This document shows, piece after piece, positions 1 to 8,002 of a stretch of DNA of 25,447 nucleotides. Origin of the DNA: CAZNTZ01 sp964576135 (GTDB taxonomy: Bacteria; Pseudomonadota; Alphaproteobacteria; Rs-D84); assembly GCA_964576135.1 (NCBI GenBank), contig CAZNTZ010000011.1, forward strand, positions 1-25,447, read 5' to 3'. Numbering within the stretch: position 1 is the first letter of the stretch; each line of letters opens with the position of its first letter. The notes below the pieces were generated by a model. That model was not told the DNA's origin. It did not search any database and saw only the letters and a program-made list of their open reading frames with translations. The translations under genes and the position numbers were made by a program.

Positions 1-926
1 AATCCTTGGAATCCACGATTACCTTGGTAACCCATGTCACCCATATATCCTTGTGGTCCTTGAACACCAGCTGTACCTTGAACACCCTGATATCCACGGC
101 TACCTTGGTATCCTAAATCTCCCATATATCCTTGTGAACCTTGGGCACCAGCAGTTCCTTGGAATCCTTGGAATCCACGGTCGCCCTGGAAACCACGATC
201 ACCCTGTGCAGCGGTCGCCCCATCTGCACCTTGGAATCCGCGATTACCTTGTAAACCTTGGGAACCGGCTGTGCCTTGTGCGCCAACCGAACCCTGGAGA
301 CCAGTTAATCCGATTGCACCTTGAACACCTTGGGTGCCTTGAAATCCTTGGAATCCGCGATCACCCTGTGCAGCAGTTGCCCCATCCGCACCTTGAAATC
401 CACGACTTCCTTGTAAACCTTGATAACCAATTGAACCTTGTGTACCTTGTGTGCCAGCAGTTCCTTGGAACCCCTGAAATCCTTGGAATCCACGATTACC
501 TTGTGTTCCCTGGGCACCAGTAACAAGATTTAATTGATCAATTTCTTCTTTGCTGTAAACTTGTGATTTTGTATAAACATCTGCTGCATTAGATTTAGTT
601 GAATCCAATGAATCGATACGATTATCAAGTCTGTCTTCTGCTGCGTTAAGTTGTCCTGTTGTTGCATAATCATATTGACCAGATGGACCAGTCGGACCAG
701 GATTGTTATTTCCGTTTGTTTTTATTTTTGAAAGACTAACACCTGGACCAGGCATAACAACCAAACGTGAATTACTCGCAGAAGTTGCAACTGTTGCCGT
801 ATCATTTGTTGCAGTACGTGCGTGTGACGAATCGACTGTGAATGATTTAATTGTAGCGGTTGCTGCGCAAGCGGCATCTATACCTGCTATTAATGCAATA
901 AAACTCGAAAGAACTCTTTTATCCAT
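1..926 (-). CDS. Secreted collagen-like (Gly-X-Gln repeat) protein, 3' end outside window
   Basis: Reading the minus strand from ATG at 926 gives an open frame to the window edge (308 codons). Residues 1-22 look like a signal peptide (MDKRVLSSFIALIAGIDAACAA). Next come a polar Ser/Thr/Ala segment, a short GPTGPSG patch, and a stretch with LDNRIDSLD that may form a trimerising coiled coil. From about base 520 down to base 1 nearly every third residue is Gly, with Gln very often in the Y position (GTQ, GNR, GFQ, GYQ, GLQ, GSQ). Two GATAAQ interruptions break the triplets. This is a collagen triple-helix repeat of bacterial type, probably an exported trimeric fibre or adhesin. A stop codon lies in frame just upstream of the ATG; AAGGTG lies about 20 bases upstream, which is far for a Shine-Dalgarno. 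It diverges from the LRR genes. Function beyond a surface fibre is inference. Confidence 0.85.
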   Translation of the reverse strand, partial: MDKRVLSSFIALIAGIDAACAATATIKSFTVDSSHARTATNDTATVATSASNSRLVVMPGPGVSLSKIKTNGNNNPGPTGPSGQYDYATTGQLNAAEDRLDNRIDSLDSTKSNAADVYTKSQVYSKEEIDQLNLVTGAQGTQGNRGFQGFQGFQGTAGTQGTQGSIGYQGLQGSRGFQGADGATAAQGDRGFQGFQGTQGVQGAIGLTGLQGSVGAQGTAGSQGLQGNRGFQGADGATAAQGDRGFQGDRGFQGFQGTAGAQGSQGYMGDLGYQGSRGYQGVQGTAGVQGPQGYMGDMGYQGNRGFQG

Positions 927-1003
927 TAAGTTTTTTTTTAATTTTCACCTTATGCATTGAATCTTATCACAAAATATTTGTATCGCACAAGAGCAAAAAT
1001 CAC

Positions 1004-1032
1004 TTGCCCTGATAAAATGATGTAGATATAAT
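1004..1032 (+). promoter_or_regulatory. Sigma-70 type promoter of first LRR surface gene
   Basis: TTGCCC at 1004-1009 and a perfect TATAAT at 1027-1032 are separated by 17 bases. The predicted start near 1039 gives a leader of about 21 bases containing AAGAGAG before the TTG start codon at 1060. Confidence 0.7.
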
Positions 1033-1059
1033 GAAACAGTTAGTATAAAGAGAGTATGT

Positions 1060-3024
1060 TTGAAAAAATCTATTATTAACTTTATATTTTTTTCTTTATT
1101 ACCAGCAACATCATTCGCTGGTCAAATCGCAAACGTAAAATACACACATGATTATATTACCCAAGCAACTGGTATAACTGTCACAAAGAATGCGGGCGCA
1201 TCAGATACGTCTCCTGTTAATATGTCTTACCTGTTGACTGCAATTGATGCTGCTAATAATCCAACAAGATCTACTTATTCTCTCAGCACTACTTATCGCA
1301 GTGGTGGTTCGGCAACAACTAATGCTGTTGATACAGACACTGTTATAAATGGTATTGCAACATTATATAATTGCAAAGGTCCAGGTGGATACAAAAGTGG
1401 AACAAAATGTTTAATATGTCCCAAAGATTATTATTGCCCTTCTGGATCTGAATTATCAATTTCATGCAGCACTGTTGGAACTGGATATATTACAGATTCC
1501 ACAGGCTCCAGTCTTTCAAGCCAATGTCATGCATCGGTACCATCATTTAGATTTGTAATAAGCACTGCGAGTTCTATAAGCTATTCATTAAAAGTTGGAT
1601 CAACCGGAACATGTAATTTCCAAGTAAACTGGGGTGATGGAAATAGCAATTCGTATACAACTTGCGGAAATAAAACTCACTTATATTCTGCTTCAAACCA
1701 AGAATATACAATTAGTGTATCGGGATCGGTTTACGCTAATACTTCCTCTACGAGCAGTGGTTACAGTGCAGCTTTGCTTAATTTTACAAACGATACCGCT
1801 GTAAGAAGAGTACTTTCTGATTATATGTATATATTTCCAAACTATGACCTGAGTGCTTTGACCATAAGTGGTTCAAAAAATTATTTTATGTCCCAGTTAT
1901 TTTATGGTGCCACAGGGTTTACAAGTTTGTCAGACGATTTTCTATCAGGCACTATTGGAACACCGGGTACTTATTTCTTAGCAAATGCATTTACAGGACT
2001 TACTAACCTAACCAGTTTACCTACAAACTTTTTATCCGGAGTAACAGGATCACAAGGAAATTATTTCTTACAATCAGCATTTCTTTCTACTGGTTTAACA
2101 AGTTTACCAGCAAACTTTTTATCTGGAATTTCTGGATCTCAAGGATCTTACTTTTTATACACAGCTTTTCAAAATACAAAACTCACAAGTTTACCGACTA
2201 ATTTTTTATCAAATATCTCTGGAACCCAAGGTGATTATTTTATGACCGGGGCATTTTTGGGCAACACAACTTTGACTGGTGATTTTCCTAGTAATTTCTT
2301 ATCTGGGATAACAGGTTCTCAGGGAAGAAATTTCTTGTCACAAACTTTCCAAAATACTCGTCTAAATAATTTACCAAGCAATTTCTTATCAGGTATCACA
2401 GGTGTCCAAGGACAATCATTTATGTCTCAGACATTTAGTGGTTGCACGACATTAACAAGTTTACCGAGCAATTTTCTTTCAGGTATAACAGGTGTCCAAT
2501 TAACTTATTTCCTGGACAGAACTTTTTCAGGAACAAGTTTAACAAGCACACCTGATAATTTCTTGGGATTTGTTACAGGTTCACAAGGTTCTTATTTCAT
2601 GAGCTCTACATTTCAAAACGTTACAACTTTAACGAAACTATCTTTAGGATCATGGGCTGTTTCAACCCCATTAAGCAGCGACTCATCTTCTTTCTTTGTT
2701 GGCACATTATCAAATGCTGGAAATTCAACAACACCAATGCAGATTTGGTTTTGGTGGAAAGATTATGCACTAGCACCAGATAACACATCAATGTCACTAG
2801 CGGACGCTAATGTTGCACAGATACATGTTCCTGCGAACTTACTTTCAATTTATCGTGCAACTACAAAATGGTCAACAATTACGGATGCTAAATTCACACC
2901 AATTTTATGCAGTGATATAACAACTGCACAAATAGCAAAATTCGGTGCTGTACCTTCTAATTATTGTTGTACAGATAATGCAACGACTTGCACACTGTAT
3001 AATGGTTCTAATTATACTTGGTAA
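1060..3024 (+). CDS. Secreted BspA-like leucine-rich repeat surface protein (8 repeats)
   Basis: The 654-residue protein starts at TTG, because the nearby ATG at 1056 hits a stop after seven codons; AAGAGAG precedes it. Residues 1-20 are a signal peptide ending ATSFA. Residues 21-160 form an N-terminal domain closing with a Cys-rich block (Cys 105, 117, 120, 126, 136, 156; YYCPSGS) that resembles GCC2/GCC3 or TNFR-like modules. A PKD-like segment with the WGDG motif follows near 190-195. Eight repeats of about 29 residues then run with consensus LTSLPxNFLSGxTGxQGxYF, and the tail is Cys-rich, ending YNGSNYTW. WGDG segments followed by Leu-rich repeats are typical of BspA-type surface proteins, often adhesins. 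The first ~470 bp are identical to the next gene. Location on the cell surface is inferred from the signal peptide; no lipobox or LPXTG motif is seen. Confidence 0.85.
   Translation: MKKSIINFIFFSLLPATSFAGQIANVKYTHDYITQATGITVTKNAGASDTSPVNMSYLLTAIDAANNPTRSTYSLSTTYRSGGSATTNAVDTDTVINGIATLYNCKGPGGYKSGTKCLICPKDYYCPSGSELSISCSTVGTGYITDSTGSSLSSQCHASVPSFRFVISTASSISYSLKVGSTGTCNFQVNWGDGNSNSYTTCGNKTHLYSASNQEYTISVSGSVYANTSSTSSGYSAALLNFTNDTAVRRVLSDYMYIFPNYDLSALTISGSKNYFMSQLFYGATGFTSLSDDFLSGTIGTPGTYFLANAFTGLTNLTSLPTNFLSGVTGSQGNYFLQSAFLSTGLTSLPANFLSGISGSQGSYFLYTAFQNTKLTSLPTNFLSNISGTQGDYFMTGAFLGNTTLTGDFPSNFLSGITGSQGRNFLSQTFQNTRLNNLPSNFLSGITGVQGQSFMSQTFSGCTTLTSLPSNFLSGITGVQLTYFLDRTFSGTSLTSTPDNFLGFVTGSQGSYFMSSTFQNVTTLTKLSLGSWAVSTPLSSDSSSFFVGTLSNAGNSTTPMQIWFWWKDYALAPDNTSMSLADANVAQIHVPANLLSIYRATTKWSTITDAKFTPILCSDITTAQIAKFGAVPSNYCCTDNATTCTLYNGSNYTW
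1073..1541 (+). repeat. 469-bp perfect direct repeat, copy 1 (5' part of LRR gene)
   Basis: By eye this segment matches 3138-3606 base for base with no indel (constant offset 2065). It covers most of the signal peptide, the N-terminal domain and the Cys-rich block. Identity breaks sharply after GCATCGGTACC, where the two genes diverge. Confidence 0.9.
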
Positions 3025-3068
3025 TTTGTAATTATTTTCAGCTTGATGTAATAAAATTTAAAAACATC

Positions 3069-3095
3069 TTGATTTAACTGCCACATATTTATAAT
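3069..3095 (+). promoter_or_regulatory. Possible promoter of second LRR surface gene
   Basis: TTGATT at 3069-3074 and TATAAT at 3090-3095 are only 15 bases apart; using TAATAT as the -10 gives a 17-base spacer. A small dyad ATATCG-T-CGATAT lies at 3094-3106. It is weaker than the promoter of the first copy and differs from it, so the upstream regions were not part of the copied segment. Confidence 0.4.
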
Positions 3096-3124
3096 ATCGT
3101 CGATATATTTTATATGAGAGTGTC

Positions 3125-4834
3125 TTGAACAAGTCTGTTATTAACTTTATATTTTTTTCTTTATTACCAGCAACATCATTCGCTGGTCAAATCGCAAACG
3201 TAAAATACACACATGATTATATTACCCAAGCAACTGGTATAACTGTCACAAAGAATGCGGGCGCATCAGATACGTCTCCTGTTAATATGTCTTACCTGTT
3301 GACTGCAATTGATGCTGCTAATAATCCAACAAGATCTACTTATTCTCTCAGCACTACTTATCGCAGTGGTGGTTCGGCAACAACTAATGCTGTTGATACA
3401 GACACTGTTATAAATGGTATTGCAACATTATATAATTGCAAAGGTCCAGGTGGATACAAAAGTGGAACAAAATGTTTAATATGTCCCAAAGATTATTATT
3501 GCCCTTCTGGATCTGAATTATCAATTTCATGCAGCACTGTTGGAACTGGATATATTACAGATTCCACAGGCTCCAGTCTTTCAAGCCAATGTCATGCATC
3601 GGTACCTCCATTCAGCGTTTTGGTAAATTCAGGAACTGAATCTTCATTTACTGTACCAGTCATAACTGGCGGAACTTCGTATAATTATGTTGTGTATTGG
3701 GGCGATGGAACCAGTAATTCTTACACAACTGGAGGAAACAAAACACACACTTACCCCGCCGCAAATACAGATTATACAATAAATATTTCTGGAACTCTTT
3801 ACGATAATGCAGCCGGAAGCAGCACAAAAAACGCTGCATTGATACGCTTTGATGGGTATACAACAAATAATAATATTAAAAAAACCAAACAAATTCTTTC
3901 TGATTATATGAATTTGTTTCCAGGTTCTGACACCAGTGCATTATCCATTACAGGCGCAAAAGATTACTTTATGTATCAAATGTTTTACGCTAATTCTAAT
4001 TTCTTGTCAATTTCTGATGATTTCTTATCAGGATTTACCGGAACGCCTGGTTCGTATTTTCTGTATAGTACTTTTTACCAAAGTGGCTTATCTGCAATAC
4101 CAACTAACTTTTTATCCGGAATAACCGGGGCTCAAAAGGACTATTTTTTATATTACACCTTTTATGCTTGTGCAAACATAACTTCAATACCATCAAATTT
4201 CTTGTCAGGTGTAACAGGGTCCCAAGGAAACTACTTTTTAGTAGAAACTTTCGAAAATACAAACATAACAACTATACCGAGCAATTTTCTGTCGGGATTA
4301 ACCGGGGCCCAAGGGACACGTTTTATGAATGGAACATTTATTGGGACAAAGTTAACTTCAACTCCTGATAACTTTTTACCTTTCGTAACTGGAACACAAT
4401 CCGCTGATTTTATGATGGCTACATTCGGTTGGTCTATCACTACATTGACAAAAGTATCTTTGGGTTCACACGCAATTACACCACCGACTGGTTCAAGTGC
4501 TTTTTCGTATACTTTTTCTGGTGCTGGAAATTCTACAACACCTATGCAAGTATGGCTTTGGTGGAAAGATTCTGCATTATCTGGTATGAGCAGTAATTCC
4601 ATGGCATTGACAAACAATAATGTATCGCAAATTCATGTACCTGCAAATCTTGTAACTACGTATCGTAATTCAACAATATGGTCAAATATTACCGATGCAA
4701 AATTCACACCAATTTTATGCAGTGATATAACAACTACCCAGATTTCAAAATTTGGTGCTGTGCCTTCTAATTATTGCTGTACAGATAATGCAACAACTTG
4801 CACTCTTTACAATGGTTCAAATTATACTTGGTAA
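3125..4834 (+). CDS. Secreted BspA-like leucine-rich repeat surface protein (5 repeats), paralogue of preceding gene
   Basis: The 569-residue protein has the same architecture as its upstream neighbour: TTG start after GAGAG, signal peptide, identical N-terminal and Cys-rich domain, WGDG (PKD-like) segment, LRR array and Cys-containing tail ending YNGSNYTW. Here there are five ~29-residue repeats instead of eight (SDDFLSG opening, STPDNFL closing). The residues just after the shared N-terminus differ completely (PFSVLVNSG against SFRFVISTA), whereas the last ~50 residues (TDAKFTPILCSDITT onwards) are again nearly identical. Constant ends around a variable middle suggest a protein family diversified by recombination, with the LRR region as the binding face. 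Ligand unknown. The BspA-like class assignment is from motifs only. Confidence 0.85.
   Translation: MNKSVINFIFFSLLPATSFAGQIANVKYTHDYITQATGITVTKNAGASDTSPVNMSYLLTAIDAANNPTRSTYSLSTTYRSGGSATTNAVDTDTVINGIATLYNCKGPGGYKSGTKCLICPKDYYCPSGSELSISCSTVGTGYITDSTGSSLSSQCHASVPPFSVLVNSGTESSFTVPVITGGTSYNYVVYWGDGTSNSYTTGGNKTHTYPAANTDYTINISGTLYDNAAGSSTKNAALIRFDGYTTNNNIKKTKQILSDYMNLFPGSDTSALSITGAKDYFMYQMFYANSNFLSISDDFLSGFTGTPGSYFLYSTFYQSGLSAIPTNFLSGITGAQKDYFLYYTFYACANITSIPSNFLSGVTGSQGNYFLVETFENTNITTIPSNFLSGLTGAQGTRFMNGTFIGTKLTSTPDNFLPFVTGTQSADFMMATFGWSITTLTKVSLGSHAITPPTGSSAFSYTFSGAGNSTTPMQVWLWWKDSALSGMSSNSMALTNNNVSQIHVPANLVTTYRNSTIWSNITDAKFTPILCSDITTTQISKFGAVPSNYCCTDNATTCTLYNGSNYTW
3138..3606 (+). repeat. 469-bp perfect direct repeat, copy 2
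   Basis: This is the second copy of the segment at 1073-1541. The base before it differs (A at 1072, G at 3137) and so do codons 2 and 3 of the two genes (AAA AAA against AAC AAG), so the identity block begins inside the signal peptide and ends at residue 160. Confidence 0.9.
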
Positions 4835-4863
4835 TTGACCACAGTTTCAATTTATGAGATAAT
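4835..4863 (+). promoter_or_regulatory. Promoter of pnuC, immediately upstream of the GTG codon
   Basis: TTGACC at 4835-4840, a 17-base spacer and GATAAT at 4858-4863. The expected start is at about 4870, which is the G of the GTG start codon. This leaves no room for a riboswitch leader; translation would be leaderless from GTG 4870 or use ATG 4882 with a 12-base leader. Confidence 0.6.
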
Positions 4864-4869
4864 GCGCGG

Positions 4870-5517
4870 GTGATTAAATCAATGAGATTTTTGCGCGCAA
4901 ATTTAGATATCCCATTATTCTTGGGACTTATAACAATTTATTTTCTGATTATGAAATTCGTAATTGGAATGCCGGTTTCCAATCTGGATTTTATCGGATG
5001 CTTTGTAAATTTAATCAGCGTATTATTAATGAAACGCGAAAATGTGCTTGGATTCGTATTTGGAATTTTAGCAGGTATAATTTTAATAATTTATTATGGA
5101 TCACTCGGATTATCAGGACAAATTTTAATACGCAGTTTTTATATCGCACTAAATATTATCAGTATATATTTCTGGTTGAAACGTGATTGTAATGGAAACA
5201 GAATATCTCCGTCTTTTATGAAATGGTGGCTTCGCATAGTTTTTATTCTTGGATTGATAAGTATTGTGACAGTATCAACCCCATTTGGGATTATCGCCGC
5301 TTTGGATTTTACATCAGTATACCTGTCAATATCCGGCAGTATAGTAATTGCAAAAAAGAAAATCGAAGGTTGGCTGATTTGGATTCTGGCTGACAGTGTG
5401 AATATATTATTATTTACATTATCTGGTGCTTATATGTCTGCATTTCGTGAGGTAATATCGCTTTCTAACGAAGTACTTGCTGCAAAGCAATGGTTCAAGA
5501 AAATTATAAAAAAATAA
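4870..5517 (+). CDS. pnuC: PnuC-family nicotinamide riboside (vitamin) transporter
   Basis: This 215-residue, very hydrophobic protein has about seven or eight membrane segments. It shows the PnuC pattern: a first half with SNLDFIGCFVNL, a Gly-rich GFVFGILAG helix and a loop ending IYFWLKR, then a second half with ALDFTSVYLS, a Lys-rich turn (IAKKKIEGWL) and WILADSVNILLF. PnuC proteins of about 200-240 residues move nicotinamide riboside by facilitated diffusion across the inner membrane, feeding NAD synthesis; relatives move thiamine or riboflavin, so the exact substrate is uncertain. The start may be GTG 4870 or in-frame ATG 4882. It ends exactly where the convergent glycosyltransferase gene ends. 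No NrtR site or NAD riboswitch is visible. Having a salvage importer fits a host-associated life style (inference). Confidence 0.85.
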   Translation: MIKSMRFLRANLDIPLFLGLITIYFLIMKFVIGMPVSNLDFIGCFVNLISVLLMKRENVLGFVFGILAGIILIIYYGSLGLSGQILIRSFYIALNIISIYFWLKRDCNGNRISPSFMKWWLRIVFILGLISIVTVSTPFGIIAALDFTSVYLSISGSIVIAKKKIEGWLIWILADSVNILLFTLSGAYMSAFREVISLSNEVLAAKQWFKKIIKK

Positions 5518-6543
5518 TTATTGTAATTTCATTATCTTAAAACCAAGAAAATAAACATTGTGTTGATTGACTTTGATTATATTAAAGCCCATAAATTTTA
5601 TATTATGATTGTGATAAACTTTTCTTTTTATTGCCAGTGTTTCATGTTTTGATAACCCAGTGTGCTTTACTTTTGATAAAAAATCGTTTGCCAATTTGTA
5701 TATGGTCGCGACATCTTTAGCAGAAGCACCAGGTTGACACAAAGCATCATTTAACATACATTTGAAACAAGTCCAATAAAGATCAAATTTGTCATTATAT
5801 ATTCCGTTTTTATTCATAAAATCATATAACCATATTGCGCCACTTATATAATCATGATATCTATTTAACTTACCATCAAAAGCTTTGCCTGTAATACTTT
5901 TCGAATGTCTTTTATAAATATATAAAAATTCATTTATATAAAATATATTTTTGCATAATAAACTGTATGCGAACCAAAATGGGATATCTTCGTAATACAA
6001 TCCTGTTGGAAATTGTAAATTATATCTTTCTATTAAATCACGGCGATAAATTTTATCCCATGCCATAAAATGTGTAGAAACAATTGTACTATCTGTAACT
6101 GGTTGCAGACCTGACAGAGGCAAATTCCATTCTTCAAAACCTTTGGCTAATGAAAAATCATCGCTATAAATTACCTTTGTGGAACATACGGCGCAATCTT
6201 TGGATATTTCGATACCATTCAGCATCTTTGCAAACGTTTCTGGTTTTAATTCATCATCAGAGTCGCAGAACATAATATATTTTGCAGATGAATTCTCAAT
6301 ACCAATATTTCTGGAAAAAGAAACACCGCTATTTTTTTCATTATTGATTATTTTTATTCTTTTATCTTTTGCAGCGTATTGTCGAAGTATCGTAAGCGAG
6401 TCATCATTTGAACAATCATTTACACATATACATTCCCAACCATCAAAATTCTGATTAATTATACTGTCTAAACAATCGGACAAAAAATCTTCTGAATTAT
6501 AAACAGGAACTATGACAGAGATTTTTGGTACATCAACATTCAT
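5518..6543 (-). CDS. Family 2 glycosyltransferase (GT-A fold)
   Basis: The 341-residue protein opens with the GT2 signature ISVIVPVYNSEDFLSDCLDS (residues 8-27), then CVNDCSNDDS near 40-49 and the metal/nucleotide-sugar motif CDSDDE at 93-98 (DxD type), preceded by NSGVSFSRNIGIE. These features define inverting GT-A enzymes that add a sugar from a nucleotide donor, usually onto polysaccharide, lipid or protein acceptors at the cytoplasmic face of the membrane. There is no membrane segment. The C-terminal third is family-specific and ends with two similar copies (FMGFNIIKVNQ, FLGFKIMKLQ). Acceptor and sugar cannot be told. It may glycosylate surface material, perhaps the neighbouring exported proteins, but only proximity suggests this. 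The start is the ATG at 6543; the Shine-Dalgarno is weak. Confidence 0.85.
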   Translation of the reverse strand: MNVDVPKISVIVPVYNSEDFLSDCLDSIINQNFDGWECICVNDCSNDDSLTILRQYAAKDKRIKIINNEKNSGVSFSRNIGIENSSAKYIMFCDSDDELKPETFAKMLNGIEISKDCAVCSTKVIYSDDFSLAKGFEEWNLPLSGLQPVTDSTIVSTHFMAWDKIYRRDLIERYNLQFPTGLYYEDIPFWFAYSLLCKNIFYINEFLYIYKRHSKSITGKAFDGKLNRYHDYISGAIWLYDFMNKNGIYNDKFDLYWTCFKCMLNDALCQPGASAKDVATIYKLANDFLSKVKHTGLSKHETLAIKRKVYHNHNIKFMGFNIIKVNQHNVYFLGFKIMKLQ

Positions 6544-6616
6544 TTTTTATTTACTTTCAACAGATATTTAATTCAAAAATACTTAATTAAATATTTTGTT
6601 TATTCTAGGTAAACAA

Positions 6617-6668
6617 ATATATAAATTCAACATTAAAAATACAGATTCTTAATGTTGAATTTATATAC
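6617..6668. terminator. Long inverted repeat between two minus-strand genes
   Basis: ATAAATTCAACATTA (6621-6635) is matched by TAATGTTGAATTTAT (6650-6664); the pairing extends outward to 6618/6667 and inward by one more pair, giving a 19-bp A+T-rich stem and a 12-base loop. It sits directly after the stop of the 6669-7073 gene. There is no T tract, so it may stabilise or terminate the mRNA 3' end, or be a protein-binding site. Confidence 0.6.
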
Positions 6669-7073
6669 TTACATACTTATTACAATTGCTTTGTCAAAAA
6701 TTATGCTATTTCTGTTATTACACAAAGATTGATATTTATCCCAACATTCTGAACAGTTTGTTTTATGACAAAAAACATTAAAATTATTATCTATTTTGTA
6801 TATATTTCCAGATTTTATACACCATTCTAATGTTTTTGCTACGGCTGCATGACGATGCGGACGTTTCATTGCTATATCACTTAAAATAAAATCTGCTTCT
6901 TCGCTAATTGGGCAAGGTGCCACAATACAATCAATAGAATCTGGATCTCTGCCTTCTAGACATTTTGTGCAATTATCACAGTTTTTATTTTGATCAATTC
7001 TGAGTTCATTACCAAGCAGTTTAACCATAAATTGATCAGGTGATAAATTTTTATCATTTTTAATAAATTCCAT
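6669..7073 (-). CDS. Hypothetical cysteine-rich protein (possible zinc binding)
   Basis: The family is not recognised. The 134 residues contain a CDNCTKC block (residues ~33-39), further Cys in DCIVAPC, and a C-terminal cluster CHKTNCSECWDKYQSLC. This spacing suggests one or two structural zinc sites. It is soluble, with no signal peptide or membrane segment. Translation is supported by AAGGGA ahead of the ATG. It lies 46 bp downstream of the 7120-7887 gene on the same strand and probably shares its transcript, although the A+T-rich gap could hold its own promoter. A long inverted repeat follows its stop codon. A role in a stress or regulatory pair with the upstream gene would be a guess. Confidence 0.65.
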   Translation of the reverse strand: MEFIKNDKNLSPDQFMVKLLGNELRIDQNKNCDNCTKCLEGRDPDSIDCIVAPCPISEEADFILSDIAMKRPHRHAAVAKTLEWCIKSGNIYKIDNNFNVFCHKTNCSECWDKYQSLCNNRNSIIFDKAIVISM

Positions 7074-7119
7074 AACTATTCCCTTTTTTATATTTATAAA
7101 CTTTATATTAAAACATTAA

Positions 7120-7887
7120 TTAACGTGTCAAAGCACCACTTGCCAACAATTTTTGTACTTCGGATATTTTTGTCTGATATTCAGTTATTGAATCACTGTT
7201 TGAAACACATGCGTGGGCTAAATCATGACAATCGTTTTCATGTTCAGCACGGTTTCTGATAAAATATCCACGTTCATTTGCTTCTTGTTCTTCTTGGGTT
7301 AATTTTTTCCAATCTTCGTCCCAATATAATAATTGTTGATTCAATTGTTTGATATTTAATTCCCATTCCTCTATTTTTGTATTTGCAGTCTTTTCATCAA
7401 ATATATTTGTATTTATCATATATATTTGTTCTTTGGTTATCTTTTTTTCGTTTATCAATTTCCAACGTTTAACTATTTTTAATAAATGTTCATCCAGATT
7501 ACCGCCATTGCGCCAACCATTTTTCGGACCAAAGAATTCTATCTGATCTGCTTGTGATTCCCCGCTCAGATACCCACCAGTATCAGGCCCCATGATTGGA
7601 CTTACAAAGCATACGTTTTTCAAACCCTTTAAACGCAAAGTTATAATTGTTCCAACATTTGATATTTTTTCAACTGTGTCTCTCGGATTTATGTCTGATT
7701 GGTTTTTAATATCATAAACTCTGAACGTAAGACCATGATCAGGCGCGCCAAAGCCATTCAAACTTTCGGCAAAGAAAGGTGTTCCGTTGAAATCGCGATA
7801 AATATAGCCACCAGTTCCTGTAAAACTTTTTGCATAAACAGGTGTTTTTCTAAGTTCTTCTAAGGTCCACGTATATTTTCTAGACAT
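7120..7887 (-). CDS. Hypothetical protein, 255 residues
   Basis: The family is not recognised. It starts at the ATG at 7887 after a good AAAGGAT site. The N-terminal ~120 residues look like a mixed alpha/beta globular domain (GTGGYIYRDFNGTPFFAES, LKNVCFVSPIMGPDTGGYL). The C-terminal half is helical and highly charged (KIEEWELNIKQLNQQL, WDEDWKKLTQEEQEANE), with an HENDCHDLAHAC segment of clustered His, Asp and Cys that could bind metal. No signal peptide or membrane helix is present. It is the first gene of a probable two-gene unit with the cysteine-rich 134-residue protein, preceded by a TTGACA-containing promoter. Confidence 0.65.
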   Translation of the reverse strand: MSRKYTWTLEELRKTPVYAKSFTGTGGYIYRDFNGTPFFAESLNGFGAPDHGLTFRVYDIKNQSDINPRDTVEKISNVGTIITLRLKGLKNVCFVSPIMGPDTGGYLSGESQADQIEFFGPKNGWRNGGNLDEHLLKIVKRWKLINEKKITKEQIYMINTNIFDEKTANTKIEEWELNIKQLNQQLLYWDEDWKKLTQEEQEANERGYFIRNRAEHENDCHDLAHACVSNSDSITEYQTKISEVQKLLASGALTR

Positions 7888-7911
7888 TTGAATCCTTTTT
7901 AATACAAGCGT

Positions 7912-7939
7912 ATGCTAGTACAAAATAATAAACTGTCAA
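7912..7939 (-). promoter_or_regulatory. Promoter for the 7120-7887 gene
   Basis: On the minus strand, TTGACA (7934-7939), a 16-base spacer and TAGCAT (7912-7917). The -35 is a consensus match, the -10 is four of six. Confidence 0.5.
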
Positions 7940-7970
7940 TACATTTATAAATAAATCAAAAGTTATTTTA

Positions 7971-8002
7971 TAAAAAAATAAGCGTCGAAATAGACGCTTA
8001 TT
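7971..8002 (-). terminator. Intrinsic terminator on the minus strand
   Basis: AATAAGCGTC (7977-7986) pairs with GACGCTTATT (7993-8002) as a perfect 10-bp stem with a 6-base loop. Read on the minus strand the stem is followed by a T tract, so it ends transcription coming from the small gene at 8136-8345. It leaves an unusually long 3' untranslated stretch of about 130 bases (8003-8135) in which I see no gene. Confidence 0.75.

Noticed and set aside
53..523. Plus-strand open frame rich in Leu, His and Gly opposite the collagen repeat
   Set aside because: It is the complement of the Gly-X-Gln repeat; it has no ribosome site, and the minus strand gives a signal peptide followed by regular collagen triplets.
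4835..4882. NAD or other riboswitch upstream of pnuC
   Set aside because: The promoter leaves at most 12 bases of leader, too little for any riboswitch.
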